Origin: Nautilus pompilius
Taxonomy: Eukaryota; Mollusca; Cephalopoda; Nautilida; Nautilidae
DNA: 64,000 nucleotides
Assembly (NCBI GenBank): GCA_018389105.1
Contig: JACATO010000091.1
Span: 124,001-188,000, forward strand
Reading direction: 5' to 3'
Each line of letters opens with the position of its first letter. The first letter of the stretch is position 1. Made by a program: the position numbers and the translations under genes. Below, in pieces: positions 49,232-61,300 of the stretch. Under the pieces are notes generated by a model that was not told the DNA's origin, did not search any database, and saw only the letters and a list, made by a program, of their open reading frames with translations.

Positions 49232-49311
<80 letters not shown>

Positions 49312-52300
49312 CTTGAATGAATACAAGGGCTGTGAAGATAACCTACAACAAAGCTTACCTGTGTGGCTGCCACTAATTCTTCTTTGGATGGCTTCTCATT
49401 AAAGATGTCCCTTTCTGTATCCCCACTACAGTGTGAAGAGAAAAACACAGGTGATCAGGTATGAAACTCTCTTTGACACTAGATGTCTAGATGTACTTTG
49501 CATCGTATTTATGTTTTTTCATACTCCATTTTAATCTAAAAGAGGATGAGAAGCTAAAGTTTTAACATTTACTGTGATTTAAACGCTAATTGGACAACAT
49601 TTGTTGCAAAGATGCATGGAAAAATAAGATGCATATATATATATATAAATATAAAAAACATTTATCACGTCCTGAAATTCGAAACTCAAATGAGAGCAGC
49701 TATGGTGCTAGAACAAAAGGTGGAGAAAAATTTAAGAAGTAAGAGCTGACTCTGCTTGACAGTTAAGATTGGTGTGGTCATATGAATTTAGGGGACTGTT
49801 TTGCCAGTCACTCAGCTAATAACTTCATAAAAACTCAATGAATTCTCAAAAGATAGAGACATACTGCCACGCCAAGCATTTCCCTAAGGGCATTGTTTTG
49901 ACAGGTACAATAATATAAGGCAGCGGACAGCAACAGAATAATTGGCAGGGTGCCTTATAACCCTGGTTTATCCTCACGCTCAATCTTCAGGTCTGAGTCT
50001 GCTGAACTTGTGGGATGAACTAGATTAAAGGTTCAAGGAATGAGATGCAGCTGATGTTAATCGGCTATGGAACTGTCAACAAGAGGAGACAGAGAGGTGC
50101 CTACAAGACAATCAAAAGATGCCAAGAGAGAGTGGGCAGCATTTATTCATTCACATGAAAGGTGGCTATTTTGAAAGCATTCAAAGGGGCAGATAACTGT
50201 TCTCATGTGGTGGGATCCATTTTGAATGTTTTAATTTGTTGACAATAATTAGACTACTTAAAAAATGAAACAAACTTTTCCTTCTTTACAGCTTTTGTAT
50301 TTTAAAATGGTTATCAATCTCCAAAATAAATGAAGAAGAAGCCAAAAAGTATATTTGTCATGTTCCTTTATTTAAAATTCCATTAAAAATATTCTACTTT
50401 TTAAAAATCTGCAAAAATATCTGCAGTAACCAAATCAGCCAGTTTCTGGCCTGCGAGTCAGATACTTTGTCCAGTTTGTAGGGAAGGGGGGAATCTCCTT
50501 TACAAGCAAGCAGATAAGTTCAGTGTATTGGAATTTTGGCTTTCTAAAAAAAGATGCATACTGATGAGGCATAGGAGGTTATTCTAGATCTGATTCCCGT
50601 TACAAGGGAATTCCAAATAAAACCCAGCCAAATTCCATTACAGCAATAGATATTTCGGCCAAGTTTCCAATAAATGTCCCTAGCAATACATTGCTGTCTA
50701 TTTATTCATTGCAACCTGTTCCCCTTATTGGCGAACAGATTATGGTGGGGGAAGCTGCAATGCATCCGTTATTTTCAAAACAAATCTCTCTTCTCACCTC
50801 TTGAGGTCTTCAGGCTCCCGTCGAGAGAAGATGTAGAACCTGTTCTTCTTGAACGCTGTACAGAACAAGCAGGGGTCCATCACGATGTTCTGCAGGCTGG
50901 GGTTATCTGATGCCACCATTTCTACATCCATGGAGGCCACTTTCTCTTTTCCTGAACCTTGGAAAAGAGCAATGTGGAGCAAGCGAGCGTTCTCCGGCTT
51001 ACCAAGGGTCCTCACACATTGGTTAGTGTGCAGATTGACAACTGAGGGGACAAACAAAATATTTTTATAAAATATAAAATTCCTTAATTAATAATAATAA
51101 TAATAATAAAAGATGGGGGGCTTGATAAATGAGGTAGGCAGGATTGTCAAGTGGCACAAATAGAACAGAATGGAGGTTTATGGGGAGAAGAAATAAGGGG
51201 ACATCAGAACCCCCCATTTCTTTGTCTTTTGTAACCAGACAATTCAGATAGACGGCCTGACTTTGTCAATATGCAAACGTTGTTCCTTTTTGTTTATGCT
51301 CCACATCACATCGTCTGTTGTATAAATATTTTTAAAATTATTGTCTAAAAGGTTGGTTATAAGTAAACGAGAAATTACCAACAAGGTGTACAACTTGTGT
51401 AGTCAGGTGGATTCTCCATGGTCTGAATATGTGAACACTGTCCGTACCGGCTGCCTAGCAAACGAGAGAGCAGCTGCCATAGTCAGCTGTTGAAATGTGG
51501 AGAATCCTCGCAATTACGTGGGTTTTGCGTAAGTAAATTAATTTTCCATCCATTTACTTACAAGAGAAAACATTTAACATATCTTTCATCATTTACAGCA
51601 TAGCGAGAGTTGCAGCCCCGAGCAGTTTCCATAACAATGGCCTTGAACTTGTGGTTCCATTAACTACCACCAGGTAACAGATGCCGTAGTCATGCACGAC
51701 ATGGAGAATCCACACGATTACAACAATCCTGCATCAGATAATACATTTCCTTCCTTGACTATGGAAATCCCCCTTTCAAGACTGAGAAACTAAGAAGTCG
51801 TTTTTGCAGCCGCCATGTCAGATACCGGTTGTTTCTGAACAGCTTAGCTCTCACTAACCCTTGCCCAGCCAACAGGCTTACACAGAAAATTTAAACAGGC
51901 CTGACAAACCATCTCGGCACAGGCTCCACCTTGGCTTACACAGCTGTGACTAATAATTCAGCCATTATAAGCTTCACAGAGCTGGCATTGACAATTTTTT
52001 TTGAAATATCTTTTTTAAAGTTGAAAGAGCAAAGGTTACAATGGAATAAGCTACTAATGGATGAGGAAAACTAAGTGAGCCAACACAAAGCATCAGGTGA
52101 TGACTTTAGTAACAGGCTAATTAAGTATTCAAAACCCTTTTTTGCCATAGTTTTGTTAAAACAGCTCACAAGCTGCAGGGTGGATGGCCACACACAAGAC
52201 ATTCTATACAGATGACACTAATATCAAGAAAGGCACTCACCTTTCACACCCAACAGACAGGTATACAGAACAAAGTATCCACTTTCATCAAACTCTGTTA

Positions 52301-55300
52301 AAAATAAAATTTAGGACATCAGCCATCTATACATGTTTCAACAAGTATTTATATACATTTACTCAGTTTCCCTGCAATGAATGATCCCTGATCCTAATTA
52401 ACCATTTTAGTAGCAATGGCCCCCCGACCTGCTGTAGTTATACAAGTGGAAGAACAGAGAGATAATTTACATACTGCAGCCACTTATGGCTGTAACAAAT
52501 GCCCACTGATAAAATGAATAAAGATCCCTTTTCCACAAGATTTGTTTGTGTAAGCATCCAAGATTTCAAATTTGAAATTAACACCAATGCCCCATATGAG
52601 GTCCTCCTTAATGTCAGTTCTTCTATAGCATCAACCCAAACTTTCTTCCTCTTATAGTAAAAACCAGAGACAGCTCTACAAGGGCCCTAGAAGCCCTAAG
52701 AGGTAAGTTTCTCTAAACAACAAATTATAACAGCCCATCATTTTCCTCAAAGCACTAATTAACCCTTCCATGAAGCCACCCAAATCCCAAACTTCCACCC
52801 ACCAATAGCAGACCTTGCACAGTAAATGCGATGAAAGAACTAAAATTCTGCCATAAAGGAGAGTTACAGTTGATTTGATGACGCTGGAAGGGTGACCAGA
52901 AAACACCGAGCTGATCCAAAAACTGAAAATGTTACGAAGCTGCAACCACAGAATTTTTACTCACCTATGTTACCGTGGTGAAGCAAGCCAGATTTTTCAA
53001 GATCTCGCTCCACTGCCATCCTTCTGCCAAACTCCATGTTGGGTAACAGCTGATGAGTCTGTGGACAGGAAACCAATGAATTGCAGTAACACAACAGATG
53101 GATCTTCTGAACAAGCATCAATAAAACTGATGCTCCTTTCACCACAAAGCCGGACAAAATCAGGTTTAGTTGTTTGCTTTTTTTTACATCTGTAGTCAAC
53201 CTAACCAAACAAATTTTATAAATTCGCCTTTTCACTCCATGATCATCAACTTTGAAAATGCTATTACAGTGAGGCACAGCTCTATATGTAATTAAAAACA
53301 GACCATTGCGATGCTACCTTAATGCAAACTGGCACAGATATAATGATGAGACTTGTGTGGGTCTGAAGTCAATGGTTATAATGTCAACATGTGCAAGACT
53401 ATGAACAACTTTAACTTACACTATTATTACTATCCTTAATCACAAGTTGACAAATATCAAAAGTAGAATAACTAAATAAAGGTATGCCCACACTTTGGAG
53501 ACAGCCATTATCTTGAGTTCTTTTGAAGTAATATAAAGTTGTGATATCAGAATGTGGGCAACCACAGCTACAAAGCCTCTTCTGATCTCCTCTACAGGAG
53601 AGGTTTGGCTTTGTGAATATGAGTTTAAAAACCTGGAAAATTCTAAAATACAATCATCCCAATAACTATACTTAGATTAAAACTGTAGTCAATAAATAAC
53701 TACAATTTACTGCCCAACAAAGATGTTCATAACTCGCCTATATCGTTGATTTTAGAGAAATTGTCATTAGCTCTCCTGTCAAGACCACAAAAGATACTGT
53801 CACAGTTCTGAAGGTGCGTGAGATGTGTTGGGGTCAGAACTCTTAGAGCAGCAGGCTGACCCAATCTAACATCACACAGATCCATGTGCAACTATCATCT
53901 CCAAACACTTTTTTGTGGTTTTCTGAACCAAACAGCTATCATCACTTTTACCTGTCTGAAAAGCAATGGCAGTTTGAACCAACCAAAATTCCCCTTTGAT
54001 GGTTATGATGCAGCTAAGTTAGTAGTTCTGGCGCAAACTAAATGTATGACTTCTGTTGTTCACACTGGACTTCTACCTACTGCTTTGCAAATATTCAGAA
54101 TTTTTAAATTAATGTAGAAGAAAATCAAGCTTGCACAATGGAAATACGGGTTAATTTTCTGGGAAAAACTACAACCTGAACAGAATTCTTAAACAAACAA
54201 AAATAGTTTTGCCGCCATCTTGCTTTTCTCCTTCTCCATCCCTATACCTCTGAGCTGATTTGATCTTTGATTTTAATTTCATCTTTTTCACCTGTTGAAG
54301 AGTTGAAAACTGTTGCAGAGATTCATCCAAAACCTTCTTTAGCTTTCCTGTTAAAAACCTGAATATCCGCACCTGGAATTTTGAAGAATCACTTATAATT
54401 AGTTTTCTCAAGGTTTTACAATTTTTAGAATTTGGCAAAGGAGATATGTGTGTGTGTGTGTGTGTGTGTGTGAGTGTGTGTGTGAGAGTGTGAGAGTGTG
54501 TGTGTGCATGCATTTCATAATTACATTCTAAACTATAATTAAATGAAAAGAAAATGTATGGCTTTTCATTAACCCTCTGCGAACATGCACGGCTCACAAC
54601 TCATCACTTGGCCACTTTGTTCAGCTCTAATTTTGGATGTATTATAGAGGGTGTTCAAATGAAAACCCAACAAAAAAACAGAATTGCCTTAATTGTACCC
54701 AGCCAGGACCTTATGATTCCCGTAAATAGTTTTAGGGACACCCGACAACAAGTATCAGAAATTTATGACAACCTCCTCTCCACCAAGATTTTACAATTTC
54801 AAATAAGTGGCATGGGAAATAGTCGGTACATACTTGAGTGCCTCACTGGCAGCCAGCAAGTGCAGAGAAAAGTTGATACTAATTCTCAGAGAAATACAAA
54901 AATTGTCAAGTTGCCAAGAGGAGCTGAGCTTTGGTGTCTTGTCACAAGAAAGGTCCATCAATGGCTCTTGAAAACTAGCTGACAAGTTAGCGACTACAGA
55001 AGTCTCTGAGAGATAAGAAGGGTTTCCTGTCTGACCCCTTTCCAAAATGAACTCTGAAAATCAGACCAGGCAGGCAGTCAAGATGGCTGGCAATGATGGG
55101 CTGCCCTTTGGCATGTTGATGATATACCTGAACTGCAACAATTTACTCGGTTGCCCCATAGGGGCAACCTCTTAGGCCAGCTTTTGATTTTGTTGGTAAG
55201 AAAGACGAAGGACAAATCTCATCCTTCTGCAGAGATTTTCTTAGCATGTTTCACTGATGAAATATCTGCAAGACCAAGTCTTTGGCCAGTGGAGATTCCA

Positions 55301-58300
55301 TGTCAAAAAGGAAAATCCTAATCTCTTCTCAAATAAACAAGTGAGCAAAAGACTCCAAAATAACCAAAAAACTTCTGTTTGCCCGAGTTCCACTCCCATC
55401 TCATCACACAGTAACAGATGGGAATAAGTCGACAACCCATCTCTACTTCACTGTATGAACCGCTTCATCAAATCAACTTGTTTTAAAACAGCCCTCATCT
55501 TTTTAGCAATAACAAGGGCCTGGCTGTGTATAAATACAGGGCCACTCCACAAGTACCATCCCTGCAGGTACCTAAGAGTACTGCCACTCTAAACCAACAT
55601 AAGTGATAAACTCATCTAAAACACCAATAGGCCACACACCTGGTTTTCTAAATCTTTTTCTGTCTCATTCTATCAAACAAATGAGTGATAATATTTATAT
55701 TTTAGTCTGAATTCAGAAACAAACTCAATACACATCATTCATTAGTGTATATTATCATACCATCACATGTCAAGCATAGAAAATTTCCTCTCTTTTCTTC
55801 AATTTTAAAATGAAAAAAAAAAATAAAAGATTAATTAATTATACTTTTTGCTACAAAAGGTAAACCATCATAGTGTTATTTAAATGTTCTGTTATTTTTA
55901 CACTAATAATGTGTTCATACTTTTATTCAGTATCATTTTCTCCTGTCTCTGACTCTCTTGCCTCATGTTTCAACAAATACCATGATAAAATTTGCTGCAC
56001 ACTGGAGAACAGCAGTCACGAGTTCCTGGACAGCTGGTGGGGAGGGAGAAGATGGAAGATGTGAAGCTCACATGATACTGAGTCATCCTTTAGCCATTTT
56101 ATTGCACTGATTTGTTGGATGAATCAGTAGATAGTGAAACTTGCTAAATGCTGTACTCAAAGTTGCAGATGGATGATCAAAAACAGTTCTTTTGGGGAGG
56201 ACCCTTTTGTGGTAGTGCATGAGAAAGATGATAAAATTGTGCAAGCAATCCAATGTTTTCAAGGTTGAACGTTTGCCACCAGATGGCACTGGTGTCATGA
56301 TGTGAGCAAAGGTCTGAACCCACTCAGCGATGGGGGCCCATTGCAATGAACGTCTTTTACAGTTATTTCAGTTACTCACCAGACAGATATCAGCAAATAA
56401 GGGAACTTGCTCCTGTCTTGGAGAAAACCGTAAAGCTCCATTAGAAAAACCGAAGCAGTGTCTGATGACTGCGCAGACCATTTGCACCACCTCACCTGTC
56501 CTTGTGCTGGCCATTTGACCGTGGAATTGATGGGCGCAGAAGTGAATATGGTTCTGGAAAAGGTCAAAAGCCACACATTTCTGCCCATCCTCTGATTGCT
56601 GTTCATCTGCATTACAGGACTGAGCAAAACCATCCAGAAAGACACCACAGTCTCAATGAATTGATGAAAGTCTGTTACAGTCCCGGTCTTCTGGAGCTGA
56701 CACAACACCTGGACAGAAGCAGAGAAACAAATCTATCGTGTAGTAGATTTGCAAATATCTGCAGCATACAGAAAAGCTATAAATCTCTGAAAGAAGGGTA
56801 CCTGACAGGGCTGGTGGCACAGATTAAAATCAGGTTACACCAGAATCCAGCTGATCTGGTAGGGTATCTCTTTTTAAACCCCCAAGCATCCTCCACTCTC
56901 AACAGCAGATATTGCCAAGCATGAGAATAAATAGCTGGCTGATCAGGTAAAGGCGTAGGGGTTATCAGGTAGATAGTAAGCCTGTGATAACTACAATGAT
57001 GATCACCTGACTCACACACACACACAAAAAAGTCTGTTCTGCTCTCGTATATAAGATGATAGACCAGTTTCCAGAATTTTGGTATTTTTTTTTGCAGAAA
57101 TTCTGTTCACTGTTCTTTTAACATCAGCCCCATGTGAAAGGAGATTCAGTGCACAAAACCATGTGAGAAACCAAGCTAGAGACAAAGTAGGCATAGCCTG
57201 ACTGGACAAAGAGATTATCAAATTGTGTCTGTCAGCAACACCAAAGATGTAATTTCAGCATCAGCTGTCCAGACCTTTCTAGGAAACAAAACGATAATAA
57301 GAAAGGGATAGGGTCCATTGATATTGGTTTACCCGTAGGAAGCAGTTTCCTTTATATCAACACAAATGAATCTTGTTTTCTGTAAACCAAAATAATTGCA
57401 GTTATTCATTTCAAATGTCTGAGAAGTGTATTGTCTGTCCACGAAAGAGTAGAAATCTAACTTGCAGAACAAGAACAATATCATAAATTCTTATTAATCC
57501 TTAAAAAAAGCAACCTCCTAAAATGTTATCTGGGTAAAGATTTTTATCTGATAGGGAGAGAGACAAACAAGGAGATCTAATCTGCCAAGCTCCTGAATTA
57601 TAACTTGAAGGATTTTGCCCTTATTTTTCCTTGGGAGTAGAACTGATCACAAACCTGACAATACAGTAAACCACAAAATCCAGTAACTATTAACCTATTG
57701 ATCCTGTTTGCAAAAGACTTAGGTGAAAAGTAGTTTCCCTCAACACATCACCGTTTACGATGTGAATGACGACGACTTACTTTTCGATCCATCGCCATGT
57801 GGCCATGAGTTTGCCATCTGGGGAGAAACACAACCCCGTTGGAACAGTCTGGCACTAGAAAAAATGGACATTGAAACAAAATGCCAGGTTAAAATTATCT
57901 GAGAATCTCAGTTTTCAAAATCAGGTATCCTTTTCTTTTAATTGACGTTTTCATTACAGTGCTGTTTACTAATTATCATCTTTCTAGAAAAGCTGACCTT
58001 ATACACAACTCAATATACAGGTAGGTGAAGAGACTGATGAACTGTCTCTACATAGATATGATGACAGGTAAATACTGTTATTGAAGATTACTAATGGAAT
58101 TAATATGTTCTTGAGAGACAGATTAAAATACGCAAGAGAAAACTAAGCCACATCAATGTCCGCAAACAAAACAAACTTTGTTTTCTTGATAAATTTTTAA
58201 ATGATGGATTCCTCTGGAAAAACAAAAAGATGCCAGCAAATGAGTTCTTCAGCATCAGCTGCTGGAGATGCGTGTAGTGATGACCGACCCCTGATTTACT

Positions 58301-61300
58301 GTCTCTGGAAACAGACTCTGGCCTCCGTAAAGAGCATCCTTTACAAAGCTGAGTAGTGGGAATAATTTTAAAGATAAAGATAAATGTCAGACTTCTGCTG
58401 CCCAGGACATTTCTCTTAGAAATATCTTGCAGTTCGCAAATGTTGTGGCTCCCAGTGTGGACACCTGTGCATGCTCATAAGACCCTGGCCGACACACCCA
58501 CATGCCAAAACAAGTAAACACTAACCTTAACAAAGTCAAATAAGTCAGTATCTGTTTTGTACTGCCACTTGGCGTTCTTCGGGAAAGCATAGTCATGTTT
58601 TGGCCCAGACCAGTATTCAACCATTCCAGCTTTGTCAACAGACACTGCTATCTCAAACACCGGATTATACTGATAATATAAGTAAATGAAGAAAACAAAT
58701 AGAAAGAGAAAAAAAAGAGAGACAAAAGCAAACATTGAAAAGGGCGGCTTGCTGATGGAGTTTTCATGACAAAACTGTTAAGATGGGGAAAAGATTTATC
58801 TTTATTGATGACGACAACACAAGAACTGTCAATGTCAAAGGTCAACTACCTGTCTTGTGAAGATTTTAACAGGAGCTTTATAAAAAAGATAAATAGAAAA
58901 TTTAAATGTGACAATCAATGGGTCCCCCCCCCATATTCACCTAAGATAGTAGTGCATATGCTTCATTTCTCATGTCGTCCTCATCTCATGTAAAATGCAG
59001 CTTTCTTATCCTTGCCCCTTAGAAAAATTAAAATATTCCCTTTAACAACAAACTCTGCTTTTCCTTAAAAAATTATCTTCCATGTTGATCTCAAGAAGAA
59101 ACAAAAGCAAATTTAAAATCAGACTATACCCCTAGACCATTGAAAATACTCCCTTGAGGAACACACACAGGAAAGAAAGGCCAGCCTTTTACCCTTATGA
59201 TCCTTAGCTGTTAGAACAATGCCAATGTAACCTTGTTGACGATTATAATCTAGGTTAATGGTGGACTATCGTTTCCGTCGTTGCAATTTTTATTGCTACA
59301 TTTTGGAAAGTTTATTCTCTTGCCCTCTTCAGACATATTTTTAGTTCCCACTGCTGACAATACACGTACGTGACTGGGGGGATTCGAACCAGAAAAAGTC
59401 CCGTTTGGTAGCCCACGGGATTCATGTCCAAGAGGTTCGTGTCTGAAATCCCGTGTGAATAGCGTCATCAGTGGATGCTAAAAATACGCCTGAAGACGCC
59501 GAGAGAATAAAGTTTCTGAAATGCAGTAATAAAGATTGCAATAATGGAGGAACTAATCCGTCAGTGACAATACAAAATTAATGTTATACTTTGTTTTTCC
59601 TTTCTTACTTTGACCAGTGTGACTGGCTTGAAATGGAGCTTTTCCAAAACATGAATTGGCTGTCCTCCACTCATGCCATCATAGATCCAGATGGCACTGC
59701 TGTCTCGGTCTGTTCTGAAAGCACAGATACAAGGGCCAGTTTGCTTAGTTGTCAAAAAAAAAGAAAAGAAATAAGACAGCAACTAAAAGTTGTAATACAT
59801 TTATTGAAATACCAACTTAAGTGAATTGTCAGCATACACAGCGGACAGTTAATGGATGAGTGCTCTACCCTGCCACGTATTAAAAATGCATGACAATCAT
59901 GAAGCTGTTAGTTGTAGCTCTTCTGTCTCTGCCTGACCTACCTTTCCACCATCTATTCTAGTCTCCCTACAGGTGTTTATTAAACAATATTCGTGGCTTT
60001 GTTACTAAGATTAAGAGAAGATGGGAGCTTTCAAGCTGATGACAAAGGGAAACAACCAAGATTTATTTGTTTTCTTCTTGAAAATAAATAATTCTGTTGT
60101 GCCAAGTACGATCTTAGATATTGCCTTCTTATCGTTCCAGAGCAAACAAAGACAGAAGAGTCATACAATGAATAATAAATCAAAACCTAATGTAATGTGA
60201 GCAATAAATACTTTTTTTTGCAAAACTTAGGAACATATGGAACCATTCCCTCACATCAGGCCAATTGTGTCATCACTGTCTGTGTGGCTGGCATAGATGC
60301 AGAAAGTTACCATGTTGCCAAGAGTTTTAGTGGTAGGTTTGCTCCTCCAGCAGTAAGGAAACAAAGAACATAAAAGGCAGGATGACAAGACATGGTACTA
60401 AACAGCAATAGGGTAAAGAAACTTTGCCAATCCAGTTAACCTTTTTTCTGCTGTTCTCATGAACAGTCCTCCAGAGCCACTGATATATTTCTGATGACTT
60501 ATCAAGTAGGCAGCCATTTAAAATTGCCTTAGTCACAAGCAGAAGCACACCTGTTTGGTGCCGTAACATCTTGCTTCATCCAATATCATCGTCAAGACCC
60601 TCCTACAGTAAAACATAAGGCTATCTGAAAATGGAAGTCAACGATGTTATCTGCGATCTTTGATCCACACTGTTCCTTCAGATATACTCTGGTCTTTGAA
60701 ACCTTTTATATATATATAAACTAGTATATGATGCAGTGTCCTGCAGCAGCATCTGTGGAACATCTACAATCAAAAGTATATTGACTATCACTCCAGCAAG
60801 ATCATGGAGATGTTCTAGCATCATACCCAGGAGATTTGGGAGAAGTGATGCAATGCCAGATATGCAAATTATGCCAATGCACCTAAATTTCTCCCTTGCA
60901 TTAATAGGGGAATAGGAATAACAGTATTAGAAATAATTTTCTAAATAGTCTCCTTTCTCAGTCACCCAGAGTAATGGCTGTATACCACCAGTCAATCAAC
61001 ACTGTCCACATGCCCAGGAGCTCTCACAAACAAATCCATCAAAAGTGCAGCTATAAATTTCAATATTTAATAAGTGAAAAATAGAAAACAGAATGTTCTA
61101 TGTTCAGCAAAAAGTATGGACCTATTTAGGGGTTTGGGTCTCAGTGCTGCCAAAATCATCAGCAAGGACAGAACAGAATGTTTTTGGGGAAGAGCCACCC
61201 AGCAAATAGCACTGGAGCTAAATTTAATTGTGATATCAACATCAGATTGTTCCTATTGGTAGTGCGACTGGAATTAAACAGGAGTTCTGAGCAAGTTACT

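Noticed and set aside
49200-49448. Poly-Leu and poly-Ile frames
   Set aside because: They are translations of the (TAA)n array. Only the PPWD1 exon at 49359-49425 is real.
56083-56924. Overlapping long frames on both strands inside a PPWD1 intron
   Set aside because: No recognisable domain and no consistent splice sites.
59375-59440. tRNA gene from the B box
   Set aside because: Acceptor and T stems do not pair, and the A-box to B-box distance is too short.
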